The notes beneath the pieces were generated by a model that had not been told where the DNA came from, did not search any database, and saw nothing but the letters and a program-made list of their open reading frames with translations. Of a DNA stretch of 64,000 nt, positions 27,934-38,800 are shown piece by piece. Each line of letters opens with the position of its first letter. Positions within the stretch are counted from its first letter, which is position 1. Source of the stretch: Mucilaginibacter robiniae (GTDB taxonomy: Bacteria > Bacteroidota > Bacteroidia > Sphingobacteriales > Sphingobacteriaceae); contig NZ_CP051682.1 in the NCBI RefSeq assembly GCF_012849215.1, positions 1,612,001 to 1,676,000 of the forward strand, in the 5' to 3' direction. A program made the translations under genes and the position numbers.

Positions 27934-28710
27934 ATGATTAAAAAACACTTAATTACGTGCTCCGTAATGTTAGTGCTGTTTGTCACTTCGAAGCTTAGCA
28001 TTTGCAGTGTTCCCTGCAAAAAGCCTTTGAAAAACAGTAGTGCAATTACCGACTATATATCGGGCAAAAAGGAAGAGAAAACACAAGAAGAGAAAACCAC
28101 ACTAAAGTTTGCCAACGAAGAACTACCGGCGCAAAATGTGAAAGTCAAGCATCGTTTAAAGCGTTCAGCTTGGCGGCGTAATCTCCACCATCTCACTTCA
28201 ACTGCAATACAGCAAAGAGCCAATCGTTGGCTTCATGTTATTGAGCCTATATTAAGGCGTTATGGCATTCCTGAAGATTTCAAGTACATTCCTTTATTAG
28301 AATCGGGCTTTGATCTTCATTGTAAATCCCACAGAGGTGCAGTTGGTCCTTGGCAGTTTATGCCCGGCACAGCCCGCGAATATGGCTTAAGAGTAAATAG
28401 GTCAAAAGACGAGCGGATGAATATTCGAAAATCAACTGTTGCCGCTTGCAAGTACCTGAAAGAACTGTATGCACAATTTGATAGCTGGACTTTAGCTGCC
28501 GCTGCTTTTAATGGTGGTTCACCACGCATAAAACACGCCATTAACCACAGAAACAAAGGTAATTATGCTGCTATGCACCTTAATTACGAAACAGGTACTT
28601 ATGTGTATAAATTGGCTGCTATTAAAAACGTGTTAGATAAGCCCGAGCCAATTAACACCGAACCTGTTATTGCTTTATTAAAGCCCGACGAGATCCTGAC
28701 ACTCAACTAA
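27934..28710 (+). CDS. Lytic transglycosylase (SLT domain, MltD-like)
   Basis: About 258 residues from the ATG at 27934 (MIKKHLITCSVMLVLFVTSKL, a signal sequence). An alternative ATG at 27877 adds 19 residues and spoils the signal. The SLT fold covers about 95-235: YGIPEDFKYIPLLESGFD with catalytic Glu123, then SHRGAVGPWQFMPGTAREYGL, STVAACKYLKELYAQF, LAAAAFNGG and ETGTYVYKLAAIKNV. It would cleave the glycan strands of peptidoglycan in the periplasm. No LysM repeats are present, unlike full-length MltD. A single gene upstream of uvrA in the same orientation, with 138 bp between. Confidence 0.9.
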   Translation: MIKKHLITCSVMLVLFVTSKLSICSVPCKKPLKNSSAITDYISGKKEEKTQEEKTTLKFANEELPAQNVKVKHRLKRSAWRRNLHHLTSTAIQQRANRWLHVIEPILRRYGIPEDFKYIPLLESGFDLHCKSHRGAVGPWQFMPGTAREYGLRVNRSKDERMNIRKSTVAACKYLKELYAQFDSWTLAAAAFNGGSPRIKHAINHRNKGNYAAMHLNYETGTYVYKLAAIKNVLDKPEPINTEPVIALLKPDEILTLN

Positions 28711-28848
28711 TAAAATTAGCATTTATAGGGTTACTTACATTGTACAAGCGACCCTGTTTACGTATATTTGCGGCTCTTTTTGAGATAATTACGGCAGCGC
28801 GAAACTTCGCTGCCAAATACAAGTTTATTACTTGTGACGAACAAATAT

Positions 28849-31692
28849 ATGAGCAAAAAAACAGTTGATCTGGGCGAACAAAGCGAAGTGGAAGTGTACG
28901 GTGCCCGGGTACATAATTTAAAAAATATTGATGTTTCTTTTCCGCGTAACCAGCTTGTAGTGGTTACCGGCTTAAGTGGTAGCGGCAAATCATCTTTGGC
29001 TTTTGATACAATTTATGCCGAAGGTCAGCGCCGGTATATGGAAACTTTTTCGGCCTATTCGCGCCAGTTTATGGGCGGTATGGAACGGCCGGATGTAGAT
29101 AAAGTATCAGGCCTGAGTCCGGTAATAGCTATTGAGCAAAAAACGACCAGCAAAAACCCACGTTCAACTGTAGGTACTATTACTGAAATTTACGATTTTA
29201 TGCGCCTGCTGTATGCCCGTGCAGGCGAGGCGTATTCGTATGTAACAGGCCACAAAATGGAGCGCATGAGTGAAGATCAGATTCTGCGCACCATTATGGA
29301 CAAGTTTGACGAGCAACCGGTTAATATACTTGCCCCAGTGGTAAAAGGTCGTAAAGGTCACTATCGCGAGCTATTTGAGCAGATACGTAAACAGGGCTAC
29401 CTTAAAGTGTATGTAGATGGCGCTATCATGGATGTGGAGCCAAAAATGCAGGTTGACCGCTACAAAATACACGATATTGATATTGTGGTTGATCGTTTGG
29501 TAATTAGCGAAAAGGACAGCAAAAGATTATACACTTCGGTACAATCGGCCTTAAAAATTGCCAAAGGCATTATTCGTATTGCTGATCGCGATAATAATGT
29601 TTCCTATTTCAGTAAATACTTGATGGATCCGGTATCCGGTATCTCATATGATGAACCACAGCCTAATACCTTTTCTTTTAACTCGCCTTATGGTGCCTGT
29701 GAAAAGTGCGATGGTTTAGGTTATATTTTCGTGGTGGATGAAGCTTCTGTAATCCCTGATCCGAAACTAAGCATCATCAACGGAGGCTTAGCTCCAATTG
29801 GTGAGTATCGAGAAACGTGGATATTTCATGTGCTTAAAGCGCTGGCCAAAAAGTATGATTTCTCATTATCGGTACCTATTGAAAAAATACCACGCGAAAA
29901 ATTGGATATTATCCTGAATGGTTCGCACGAAATTATAACGGTTGCGGTAGAGTACAATAAATGGAACGTACAGAACTACCAGGTAACGTTTGATGGCCTA
30001 ATACGTATGCTGGAAGAACAACAGGAGCGTAAAGGTGAAGAAGTATCAGACGACTTGGAAGCTTATCGCGTACTGAAAACCTGTCCGGTATGTAGTGGCG
30101 CCCGCCTGAAAAAAGAGTCATTACACTTTAAAGTGGATGAAAAGAACATTTTTGAGTTGGCCTGCATGGATATTAAAACCTTGCAAACCTGGTTCATTAA
30201 TCTGGAAGACCGCTTAAACGAGCGCCAAAATATCATTGCCCGCGAAATATTGAAGGAAATACGCGCGCGTATTGGCTTTTTGCTGGATGTAGGCTTGAGT
30301 TATTTGACTTTAGACCGCACAGCCCGCACATTATCAGGCGGTGAAGCGCAGCGTATCCGCTTAGCTACACAAATTGGCTCACAGTTAATGAATGTAATGT
30401 ACATTCTGGATGAGCCTAGTATTGGCTTGCATCAGCGCGACAATGACCGTTTGATTAAAGCCTTGAAAAATTTGCGCGACTTAGGCAACACGGTTCTGGT
30501 AGTTGAGCACGATAAAGATATGATACTGGAAGCCGACTACGTGATTGACATGGGCCCGGCTGCTGGTGTACATGGCGGAGCAGTAGTAGCTGAAGGTACT
30601 CCGCAGCAATTGATGTCGGCACATACTTTAACCACTTCTTACTTAAACGGCGAGCGTGAAATTGCAATACCTAAAAAGCGCCGTGAGGGTAATGGTAAGT
30701 TTTTAACGCTGAAAAAAGCAACCGGCCATAACCTGAAAAAAGTAACGGTACAATTTCCATTAGGCAAATTCATTGGGGTTACCGGTGTATCAGGCAGTGG
30801 CAAATCCAGCCTGATTACTGAAACCTTATACCCTATCCTGAACCACCATTTCTTCAGAGCTAAAAAACAACCTTTAACTTATGAAAAGATTGAAGGCTTG
30901 GAGAATTTAGATAAAGTAATCGAGATTGATCAAACCCCTATTGGTCGCACGCCACGTTCTAATCCAGCTACATATACTGGGGTTTTCTCAGATATTCGTG
31001 CTTTGTACGTGCAATTACCTGAATCTAAAATTCGGGGATATAAACCTGGTCGCTTCTCCTTCAACGTAAAGGGCGGAAGGTGTGAAACCTGCCAAGGAGC
31101 CGGCCTAAAGGTAATTGAAATGAACTTTTTACCCGACGTTCAGGTACCTTGCGAAGAATGTGGCGGCAAGCGTTACAATCGTGAAACACTAGAGGTACGT
31201 TATAGAGGAAAATCTATTAGTGATGTGCTGGATATGAGTATTGAAGATGCTACTGCATTTTTTGAGCATATTCCTTCTATTTACCGTAAGGTAAAAACGT
31301 TGAACGATGTAGGTTTAGGTTATATTACTCTAGGTCAATCTTCATTAACCCTTTCAGGTGGCGAAGCTCAGCGCGTAAAATTAGCTACTGAGCTATCTAA
31401 AAAAGATACCGGCAACACTTTTTATATTTTGGACGAACCTACTACCGGCTTACACTTTGAGGACATCAACGTATTACTGGGCGTTTTACAACAGCTGGTT
31501 GATAAAGGCAATACCGTATTGGTAATTGAACATAACTTAGATGTAATTAAGGTAGTGGATCATGTAATTGATTTAGGTCCTGAAGGTGGATCAGGTGGAG
31601 GCCAGATTTTATACAAAGGCAGCCCTGAAGGTTTATGTAAAGTAAAGGAAAGCTTTACGGGTCAGTTCTTGGCAAAAGAAATGCATAGTTAG
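28849..31692 (+). CDS. uvrA: Excinuclease ABC subunit A
   Basis: About 947 residues: the damage-recognition ATPase of nucleotide excision repair, which loads UvrB. I prefer the ATG at 28849 ([11 protein letters not shown]) over a GTG 15 bp upstream. There are two ABC modules. Walker A sites are [20 protein letters not shown] near the start and [17 protein letters not shown] in the second half. Signatures are [18 protein letters not shown] and [18 protein letters not shown]. Zinc modules are CEKCDGLGY with CPVCSGARL, and [11 protein letters not shown] with CEECGGKRY. The protein is complete, so this is the canonical UvrA and not a shortened paralogue. It ends in the terminator at 31727-31781. 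Confidence 0.97.
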   Translation: MSKKTVDLGEQSEVEVYGARVHNLKNIDVSFPRNQLVVVTGLSGSGKSSLAFDTIYAEGQRRYMETFSAYSRQFMGGMERPDVDKVSGLSPVIAIEQKTTSKNPRSTVGTITEIYDFMRLLYARAGEAYSYVTGHKMERMSEDQILRTIMDKFDEQPVNILAPVVKGRKGHYRELFEQIRKQGYLKVYVDGAIMDVEPKMQVDRYKIHDIDIVVDRLVISEKDSKRLYTSVQSALKIAKGIIRIADRDNNVSYFSKYLMDPVSGISYDEPQPNTFSFNSPYGACEKCDGLGYIFVVDEASVIPDPKLSIINGGLAPIGEYRETWIFHVLKALAKKYDFSLSVPIEKIPREKLDIILNGSHEIITVAVEYNKWNVQNYQVTFDGLIRMLEEQQERKGEEVSDDLEAYRVLKTCPVCSGARLKKESLHFKVDEKNIFELACMDIKTLQTWFINLEDRLNERQNIIAREILKEIRARIGFLLDVGLSYLTLDRTARTLSGGEAQRIRLATQIGSQLMNVMYILDEPSIGLHQRDNDRLIKALKNLRDLGNTVLVVEHDKDMILEADYVIDMGPAAGVHGGAVVAEGTPQQLMSAHTLTTSYLNGEREIAIPKKRREGNGKFLTLKKATGHNLKKVTVQFPLGKFIGVTGVSGSGKSSLITETLYPILNHHFFRAKKQPLTYEKIEGLENLDKVIEIDQTPIGRTPRSNPATYTGVFSDIRALYVQLPESKIRGYKPGRFSFNVKGGRCETCQGAGLKVIEMNFLPDVQVPCEECGGKRYNRETLEVRYRGKSISDVLDMSIEDATAFFEHIPSIYRKVKTLNDVGLGYITLGQSSLTLSGGEAQRVKLATELSKKDTGNTFYILDEPTTGLHFEDINVLLGVLQQLVDKGNTVLVIEHNLDVIKVVDHVIDLGPEGGSGGGQILYKGSPEGLCKVKESFTGQFLAKEMHS

Positions 31693-31726
31693 CATACTAC
31701 TAAAACTCTAATCTTATATATTTAGT

Positions 31727-31781
31727 AAAAGGGCTTGTTCCTATTTGACAACATTAGCATCAAATAGAAACAAGCCCTTTT
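31727..31781 (+). terminator. Rho-independent terminator after uvrA
   Basis: A 13-bp stem (AAAAGGGCTTGTT at 31727-31739 with AACAAGCCCTTTT at 31769-31781), extended inward by a TATTTG/CAAATA pairing. It ends in a T-run and lies 35 bp after the uvrA stop. Confidence 0.82.
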
Positions 31782-31960
31782 TATAGACAGTTATGTGGCT
31801 GGTAAATTGTTTCAAAACCGAACAACACTGTACTACTTGTGAACGTCTAATAAAATCACATTCAATATAATATACTTATCCTCAACAAGTTAATCAAAAG
31901 GCACTGTTTTTATATGATTGGTAAATAAGTTCTTACATCGTAAAACTAAAATCAGCAAAT

Positions 31961-32998
31961 ATGAAAAAGTTTATCCTTATTGCTTTCATGGCTTGTAACA
32001 GCCTAGCGACACTTGCTCAAAATCATTGGAGTGAAGTACCTTATTTAACACAATCTTTATCAGACAAGGCTATCAAAGAAGTTTTAGTGAGTACGGAAGG
32101 CGGTAGCATACAGGTTAGCGGCGTTGAGCCCTCACAAGCCCGGATAGAAGTGTATGTTGTTCCCAATAATAACCAGGACTTAACCCAAGAGGAACTAAAA
32201 CAACGTATGGAAGAATACTATACGTTAAGAATTACGGATAACAATCACGAACTACATGCAAAAGCTGAAAGAAAGCATGACAATACAGATTGGCGCAAGT
32301 CGGTAAGTATTGGCTTTAAAATATATGTACCGCAAATGGTAGCTACCAACCTAACTACCGCTGGTGGCAGCATACACCTTACTAATCTTACCGGCGAGCA
32401 GAACTTTGTAACCAGCGGTGGCAGCTTACACGTCAACCAAGTAATTGGAAAAATAAAGGGCAGCACCAGTGGTGGAAGTATTCATGTTACCAACTCACAA
32501 CAGTACATTGAACTAACTACTAGTGGTGGAAGCATTACAGCCAGCAATTGTACAGGTACTATAAAACTAGCTACTAGCGGAGGCTCACTTAAGCTCAACC
32601 AACTAAAAGGTGATATTGATGCATCAACCAGTGGTGGTAGCGTAAACGGAGATGATATATCAGGAAAATTATTAGCTAGCACTTCTGGCGGTAGCATTGA
32701 TTTAACCGCATTAGCCTGCAACCTGGAAGGAGCCACTAGCTCCGGCAGCATTCATGTACAAATGCGTGAAATGGGTAAATATATAAAACTGAACACCAGT
32801 GCTGGCCATATTGATGTACAGTTACCACAGCAAAAAGGCTTGGATTTGAATTTGAAAGGTAGCCGGGTAAATGCTGCGATTAATGGCAGTTTTGATGGCA
32901 GGCAGGAGAAAGACCGTATTGAAGGAAAGCTTAATGGTGGCGGCGCTTTAATAGAAGCTTACGCCTCAAACGGCAGCGTGAATGTAAAATTTGATTAA
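31961..32998 (+). CDS. DUF4097 family beta-helix protein, secreted
   Basis: A 345-residue protein with signal peptide MKKFILIAFMACNSLATLAQ. From about residue 45 it consists of degenerate 20-22-residue repeats centred on (T/S)SGGS(I/L/V), for example TAGGSIHLTNLTG, TSGGSLHVNQV, TSGGSIHVTNS, TSGGSITASNC, TSGGSLKLNQLKG, TSGGSVNGDD, TSGGSIDLTAL and TSSGSIHVQ. This is the right-handed beta-helix or stacked-strand architecture of DUF4097/putative adhesin proteins. It should be periplasmic or surface-exposed; the function is unknown. It is a lone gene with 268 bp upstream, and the IS1182-family element begins 76 bp downstream. Confidence 0.85.
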   Translation: MKKFILIAFMACNSLATLAQNHWSEVPYLTQSLSDKAIKEVLVSTEGGSIQVSGVEPSQARIEVYVVPNNNQDLTQEELKQRMEEYYTLRITDNNHELHAKAERKHDNTDWRKSVSIGFKIYVPQMVATNLTTAGGSIHLTNLTGEQNFVTSGGSLHVNQVIGKIKGSTSGGSIHVTNSQQYIELTTSGGSITASNCTGTIKLATSGGSLKLNQLKGDIDASTSGGSVNGDDISGKLLASTSGGSIDLTALACNLEGATSSGSIHVQMREMGKYIKLNTSAGHIDVQLPQQKGLDLNLKGSRVNAAINGSFDGRQEKDRIEGKLNGGGALIEAYASNGSVNVKFD

Positions 32999-33073
32999 AG
33001 ATTTCTTCTACGCTTATCAAACCAAAATTTATTAGTTTACAATGATAGATAGCTAGTCTTTCTATATTAAATA

Positions 33074-33093
33074 ACAAGAGGCTGTCTCAAAAG
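33074..33093 (+). repeat. Left inverted repeat of the IS1182-family element
   Basis: ACAAGAGGCTGTCTCAAAAG. It overlaps a short hairpin (AAGAGGCTG with CAGCCTCTT at 33097-33105), which may reduce read-through transcription into the transposase. Confidence 0.8.
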
Positions 33094-33137
33094 GGCAGCC
33101 TCTTATTGTTTTAGGATATTTTTGGTATCTTAAAGGC

Positions 33138-34664
33138 ATGGGAGGCAAGATAGTCTTTAAGGAATATGATCCAGACCAGTTAACGTTTTTACCGTACAAA
33201 CTGGAGGAACTGGTACCGACAGGTCATCCGGTCCGTATCGTTAAACAGGTCGTGGACGCGGTAGATGTCAAACCGATCAACCGGAAGTACAAAGGCGGCG
33301 GGGCGTCAAGTTTCCATCCCCGGCTGATGCTGAAGCTGCTGGTTTACGGCTATCTGACCAATACTTATTCCTCACGCAAACTGGAAGAACAGGCCGCGCA
33401 GAACGTACACTTCATGTGGCTTTTAGGGATGAAAAAGCCCGACCACAACACCATCAACCGTTTTCGCAGCGAGAAGTTGTCAGGCGTCTTAAAGCAGATC
33501 TTCTCACAAATCGTGTTGCTGCTCGAGCAGGAAGGTATCGTATCCTTGAAAGAAGCCGTTTTTACTGATGGTACCAAGATCGAATCAGCGGCGAACAAGT
33601 ACACCTTCGTATGGGGCAAAAACATCAAGGCGAATAAAGATAAGATGAAAGCCCAGCTTGATGAACTGTGGGGTTATGCGCAAAGCATTGCCGCCGAAGA
33701 ACTAAAAGATACAGCGCCCTTGGAATATAGTGAGATCAACCCGGAGAAAGTAAAGGAAACCATCTCAAAGATCAATGCAGCCTTAGATGATAAAGAAGAC
33801 GTAGACAAAAAAGTAAAGCAAAAGCTGAACTACGCAAAGAAGCACTGGCCGGAGAGCCTGGCACGGTATGACGAGCAGGAAAAGTTATTAGCCGGCCGTA
33901 ACAGCATGTCAAAGACCGACCCGGATGCCACCTTCATGCGGATGAAGGAAGACCATATGCTGAACGGACAACTTAAGCCGGCCTATAACCTGCAGATATC
34001 CACCCAGGAGCAATTCATCCTTAATTATACCCTGCATCAAACCTCAACCGATTACCAAACCTTGTCTTCCCATATTGAACAATACCAAGCCTTATATAAA
34101 GACCTGCCCAAAGCCATTGTTGCCGACGCCGGCTACGGATCGGATGAGAACTACGGTGTGTTAGCGCGAAAAGGCATTGAGGCTTACATCAAATACAATA
34201 CGTTCGATAAGGAACAAAAGGACGGTATCAAAGCGTTCAGTAACGACAGCCTGCATTATAACGAAGCGGAGAATTACCTTGTTTGTCCGATAGGTCAATG
34301 GATGGCGCATATCGGTAACGGTCAGCGAGTCACTTCATCTGGTTTTGTACAACTGATCAGCCGTTACCGTGCCCAGAACTGTGAAGGTTGCCCGATGCGT
34401 GGTGTTTGCCATACTACACAGGGTAACCGGGTCGTTGAGATCAACCACAGCCTAAGACAACATAAACAGGCAGCCAAAGAACGGTTGAATACAGAACAGG
34501 GTATCAACCTCAGGAAACGAAGGCCGGCCGATGTGGAACCGGTATTCGCCCAATTAAAGCATAACCATGGCTTCAGACGATTCCTGCTGAAAGGGATGTC
34601 CAAGGCCGAGGTCGAAATCGGCTTATTATCCATCGCACATAACCTAAGAAAATGGAAAACCTGA
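33138..34664 (+). CDS. IS1182-family transposase (DDE type)
   Basis: A 508-residue transposase. The N-terminal InsH-like/DUF772 domain is clear (FHPRLMLKLLVYGYLTNTYSSRKLEEQAAQNVHFMWLLGMKKPDHNTINRFR). It continues with AVFTDGTKIESAANKYTFVWGK (first acidic residue), KAIVADAGYGSDENY (second), a Cys-rich CEGCPMRGVC segment, and a C-terminal RRPADVEPVFAQLKHNHGFRRFLLKG (Glu of the DDE triad) followed by GLLSIAHNLRKW. It has the usual length with no stop or frameshift, so it should be active. A TATTTTTG -7-like box lies at 33117-33124, about 13 bp before the ATG. Confidence 0.93.
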   Translation: MGGKIVFKEYDPDQLTFLPYKLEELVPTGHPVRIVKQVVDAVDVKPINRKYKGGGASSFHPRLMLKLLVYGYLTNTYSSRKLEEQAAQNVHFMWLLGMKKPDHNTINRFRSEKLSGVLKQIFSQIVLLLEQEGIVSLKEAVFTDGTKIESAANKYTFVWGKNIKANKDKMKAQLDELWGYAQSIAAEELKDTAPLEYSEINPEKVKETISKINAALDDKEDVDKKVKQKLNYAKKHWPESLARYDEQEKLLAGRNSMSKTDPDATFMRMKEDHMLNGQLKPAYNLQISTQEQFILNYTLHQTSTDYQTLSSHIEQYQALYKDLPKAIVADAGYGSDENYGVLARKGIEAYIKYNTFDKEQKDGIKAFSNDSLHYNEAENYLVCPIGQWMAHIGNGQRVTSSGFVQLISRYRAQNCEGCPMRGVCHTTQGNRVVEINHSLRQHKQAAKERLNTEQGINLRKRRPADVEPVFAQLKHNHGFRRFLLKGMSKAEVEIGLLSIAHNLRKWKT

Positions 34665-34792
34665 AAACAAGCTTTTTATAGACTTTTAGAACCTGTTAGA
34701 ATCAATCCCCGGTTCTTAAACGGCTGCTGACATCTTTCACTCAACCTTCCAACCAAAAATCATAACTAAATAAAAAACCGCCTCATATTTGA

Positions 34793-34812
34793 CTTATGAG
34801 ACGGCCTCTTGT
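34793..34812 (-). repeat. Right inverted repeat of the IS1182-family element
   Basis: The complement reads ACAAGAGGCCGTCTCATAAG, matching the left repeat at 18 of 20 bases. It lies 22 bp outside the lspA stop. Confidence 0.8.
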
Positions 34813-34834
34813 GTTTTAATATCTAAGCGTTTAG

Positions 34835-35440
34835 TTATTCCTCTACTATTTCACTATGCGGACTGCTCACTTCCAATTCCTGCTTCTTGAAATAGCGGTT
34901 CTGATAAATCAAAATCATGATTACACCGATAGATATAGCAGAATCGGCCAGGTTAAATATCGGTCTGAAAAAGATAAACTCCTCGCCTTTCCAAACCGGG
35001 AACCACATTGGGAAATGGCCTTGAATGATAGGGAAGTAAAACATATCTACTACCCGGCCTTCAAACAAGCCTTTATTCTGGTATATTAAACCGTAAAAAG
35101 CAGAATCAATAATATTTCCCAATGCTCCGGCAAATATCAGTGCAACGTTCATAATCAACCCACGATGATATTTATACCGAATAAGGTGAACCAGCGCGTA
35201 GCCAATACCAATTACCGCACCTATCCTGAACAAGGATAAAGCCAGTTTACCAGCTACCCCGCCCAATTCCCAGCCAAAAGCCATACCGTTGTTTTCAGTG
35301 TACAACAGCATCCCCCTATTGCCCAGAAAATGAATTTCCTGCCCTTGGTACATATGTGTGCGTACCCAGGTTTTAATAATCTGGTCGGCCAGTATAATCA
35401 GCGCGGCTATCAAGAAAGGCTTAACGTACGATGGTTTCAT
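34835..35440 (-). CDS. lspA: Lipoprotein signal peptidase (signal peptidase II)
   Basis: A 201-residue integral membrane aspartic protease that removes the signal peptide of prolipoproteins. It has four membrane segments. The conserved boxes are visible: ADQIIKTW near 19-26, TENNGMAFG near 49-57, the first catalytic Asp in GALGNIIDSAFYG, and the second in FNLADSAISIGV. The C-terminus is a charged tail. The start is 2 bp after the TraR/DksA stop, and ileS precedes that, so the order ileS-TraR/DksA-lspA forms one operon, as often in bacteria where ileS and lspA are paired. The IS1182 right repeat ends 22 bp past the stop. Confidence 0.95.
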   Translation of the reverse strand: MKPSYVKPFLIAALIILADQIIKTWVRTHMYQGQEIHFLGNRGMLLYTENNGMAFGWELGGVAGKLALSLFRIGAVIGIGYALVHLIRYKYHRGLIMNVALIFAGALGNIIDSAFYGLIYQNKGLFEGRVVDMFYFPIIQGHFPMWFPVWKGEEFIFFRPIFNLADSAISIGVIMILIYQNRYFKKQELEVSSPHSEIVEE

Positions 35441-35442
35441 GC

Positions 35443-35829
35443 TTACTGCTTCAGTTTAGCTTCCATACTCATGGTAGTATGAGGTACGGCACGCAGACGC
35501 TCTTTCTGTATCAGCTTACCAGTTACACGGCATACACCATAAGTTTTGTTTTCTATACGTACTAAAGCAGCTTCAAGTTGCTCAATAAACTTTTTCTGAC
35601 GGGCAGCTAACTGATTAATTTGTTCTTTTTCCAGCGTAGCTGAGCCATCTTCCAGCGTTTTATAAGTACCTGCAGTATCATCAGTACCATTCAGGTTAGG
35701 ATTGCTTAATGAGGAAGCCAATGAATTTAATTCTTCACGTGCTACACGTATTTTATCCAGAATAATTTCTTTAAATTCTTGCAACTCTGCATCAGAATAT
35801 CTGGTTTTTTCGTTTGGAGTAGTGCTCAT
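35443..35829 (-). CDS. TraR/DksA family protein lacking the zinc cysteines
   Basis: A 128-residue protein with a coiled-coil front (about 10-80, Glu/Lys-rich) and a C-terminal DksA-like segment YGVCRVTGKLIQKERLRAVPHTTMS. DksA binds RNA polymerase through its secondary channel and modulates transcription with ppGpp. The usual four-cysteine zinc finger is reduced to a single Cys (CRVTGK instead of CxxC), and the coiled-coil tip cannot be assessed by eye. Such cysteine-poor forms are usual in Bacteroidota. It overlaps the ileS stop by one base (TAATG), which suggests translational coupling, and is followed directly by lspA. Confidence 0.85.
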   Translation of the reverse strand: MSTTPNEKTRYSDAELQEFKEIILDKIRVAREELNSLASSLSNPNLNGTDDTAGTYKTLEDGSATLEKEQINQLAARQKKFIEQLEAALVRIENKTYGVCRVTGKLIQKERLRAVPHTTMSMEAKLKQ

Positions 35830-38800
35830 TATATTTTTCTTATTAAGATGATTATTTCAGTTTCATCAATTACCGTTTTCTCACCTTCCATTAAAGTGGC
35901 ATCCAACTGAATGTCAGCAGCTAAAATTTCGGCGCAAATATAGGATAAATTGTTTTTTACAGCCTCACTGATTAGTGGGTGGTCTGTTAGGCGTACATTT
36001 ATCTTGTCAGTAACTTCAAAATTACTCGCTTTACGCAGGTTCTGAATGCGGTTGATTAACTCGCGCGATATGCCTTCCTGTTTAAGTTCGTCGGTAACGG
36101 TAACATCTAAAGCGACAGTTAGTTTGCCTAAGTTAGCGACTTGCCATCCCGGAACATCCTCAGCCATAATTTCCACCTCAGTAGAAAGTACAGTGTGTCC
36201 GGTTGTCGGAAGTACTATACTACCCTCAATCTCCAGTTTGGCAATCTCATCCTGACTAAGTTCGGTTATGGCAGCAGCAACAGCTTTCATGTCTTTACCT
36301 ACTTTTTGGCCCAGTGCCTTAAAATTAGGTTTGATTTTACGTTTTATAAAGCCAGCCGTATCGGTAATGTACTCTATACCCTTAATGTTGGTTTCTGATA
36401 AAATCAGTTCTTTTACCTGTTCTACCTGTTGTTCAAAATCCTTATCCAGTATTGGCAGCAATATTTTGCTCAATGGCTGGCGCACGTTAATGCCTACCTT
36501 TTTACGCAATGATAGAGATAAGGATGATATATCCTGTGCCAGTTGCATACGCGCTTCCAAGGCTTTATCTACCAACTCGGTATGATAAACCGGGAAATCA
36601 GCCAAGTGCACCGATTCGCAGTTTTCCTTACCTGTGGTGGTATTCAAATCATTGTACAAACGTTCGGCAAAGAATGGCGCAATAGGCGACATTAACTTAG
36701 CTATAGTAATTAAGCAGGTATATAGTGTTTGGTAAGCCGAAGTTTTATCTGCCGAGTTATCTGATTTCCAGAAACGGCGACGGCTCAGGCGCACGTACCA
36801 GTTGCTCAGGTGCTCATCCACAAAATCCTGAATAGCACGAGCCGCTTTAGTCGGCTCGAAATCGGCAAAATGACCATCTACCTCTTGAGTTAAGGTATTC
36901 AATAATGATAATACCCAACGGTCAATTTCAGGGCGCTGACTTAGTTCAATATCCGGCTCGTTATAGTTAAACCGATCGATATTAGCATACAAGGCAAAGA
37001 AAGAATAGGTATTGTATAACGTACCGAAAAATTTGCGACGCACTTCATCCAAGCCTTCAATGTTAAATTTCAGATTATCCCAAGGTGAAGCATTACTAAT
37101 CATGTACCAGCGGGTAGCATCAGCACTATATTGTTCAATGGTAGCAAATGGATCAACAGCATTGCCTAAACGTTTCGACATTTTATTGCCGTTTTTATCC
37201 AATACCAAACCGTTTGAGATTACGTTTTTGAACGCGACACCTGGATTACCGTTCTTTTCATTTACCTGCTTGATTTGTTCGCTGGTTTCACTCAGCATTA
37301 CCGCAATAGCATGCAGGGTAAAGAACCAGCCACGAGTTTGATCTACGCCTTCGGCAATGAAATCAGCCGGATAGGCATCTGCAAATTGCTCCTGGTTTTC
37401 GAATGGGAAATGCCATTGTGCATAAGGCATAGCGCCTGAATCAAACCAAACGTCAATCAAATCTGGTTCACGAAGCATCTTTTTGCCATTAGCTGATACC
37501 AGCACCACGTTATCTACATAAGGGCGGTGCAAATCGGCAATATCGAAATCAGCCGGCAAGAAGCCTGCTGCTATAGATTTTTGTATTTCGGCTTTTAGTT
37601 CAGCAATTGAACCAATACATTTTTCTTCTGTACCATCTTCCTCACGCCAGATCGGCAACGGTGTACCCCAATAACGTGAACGCGACAAGTTCCAATCCAC
37701 CAAATTTTCCAGCCAGTTACCAAAGCGACCTGTACCCGTTGATTCAGGTTTCCAGTTGATGGTTTTATTTAGGGCTACTAGCTTTTCTTTTACTGCTGTA
37801 GTGCGGATAAACCAGCTATCCAGCGGATAGTATAATACCGGTTTATCTGTACGCCAGCAATGTGGGTAACTGTGTTCATATTTTTGAACGTTAAACGCTT
37901 TGTTCTCTTCTTTCAGCTTAATGGAGATGAGTACATCTGTAGGTTTGAAATCAGGCTGTGCGCGTTCTTCATCAGTATAATATTCCTCTTTTACATACTT
38001 ACCCGCAAAGTCGGTTACTTCGGCCACAAACTTACCTTGCTTATCTACCAGCGGTACTTCTTTACCAGCTTCATCCAGCACCATTACCGCAGGTACGCCA
38101 TTTTCACGAGCTACCCGGAAGTCGTCTGCACCGAAAACTGAAGCCGTATGCACGATACCAGTACCATCATCTGTGGTTACAAAATCGCCGGCAATTACGC
38201 GGAAGGCATTTTGGCGCAAATCATCATTCATTACGTAAGGCATCAACTGATGGTAGCGCAAACCAACCAAATCAGCCCCTTTAAATTCAGCTTTAATTTG
38301 CCAAGGGATGATTTTATCACCGCCTTTATACTCTTCAAACGATGCGTTCTGCCCTTCAGCTTTAAAATAGCGGCTAACCAAATCTTTAGCCAGCACAACA
38401 CTTACCGGCAGGTAAGTGTACGGATTAAAGGTTTTTACTTTTACATAAACCACATCATCCCCTACCGCTAACGCACAGTTAGAAGGTAAGGTCCAAGGCG
38501 TAGTAGTCCAGGCCAGCATGCAAGTATCTTCACCAGCTTCTTCAAACAATACGGGTATCAACGGGTGCTGCTGTTCGGCTTTCAAGTGAAACTGCCCTAC
38601 AATAGAAGTATCTTTCACCATACGGTAAGTACCCGGCTGGTTCAACTCATGCGAGCTCAGGCCAGTACCTGCTTTAGGCGAATAAGGCTGTACGGTGTAA
38701 CCTTTGTACAATAGATCTTTACTGTACAGTTCTTTCAGTATCCACCACAGCGTTTCAATATATTCGTTTTCGTAAGTAACGTAAGGATTTTCTAGGTCAA

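Larger units (their letters stand above)
33074..34812 (+). mobile_element. IS1182-family insertion sequence, apparently intact
   Basis: About 1.74 kb bounded by inverted repeats: ACAAGAGGCTGTCTCAAAAG at 33074-33093 and, on the other strand from 34812, ACAAGAGGCCGTCTCATAAG (18 of 20 identical). One full-length transposase gene lies inside. The exact outer bases are uncertain by a few nucleotides, and I see no clean target duplication in the flanks. It lies between the DUF4097 gene and lspA without breaking either. Its sequence is visibly richer in G and C than the neighbours, in line with recent arrival. Confidence 0.88.

Noticed and set aside
32330..32760. Tandem DNA repeats or a CRISPR array
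   Set aside because: The recurring GGTGGCAG-like DNA is the codon usage of the TSGGS protein repeats in a coding frame. There are no identical spacer-separated repeats.
33075..33105. Rho-independent terminator after the DUF4097 gene
   Set aside because: The hairpin lies within the IS left repeat and is not followed by a T-run in the sense direction, so I treat it as part of the insertion sequence.
37860..38471. Several overlapping plus-strand ORFs in ileS
   Set aside because: Antisense to conserved editing and catalytic regions of the synthetase; no independent support.
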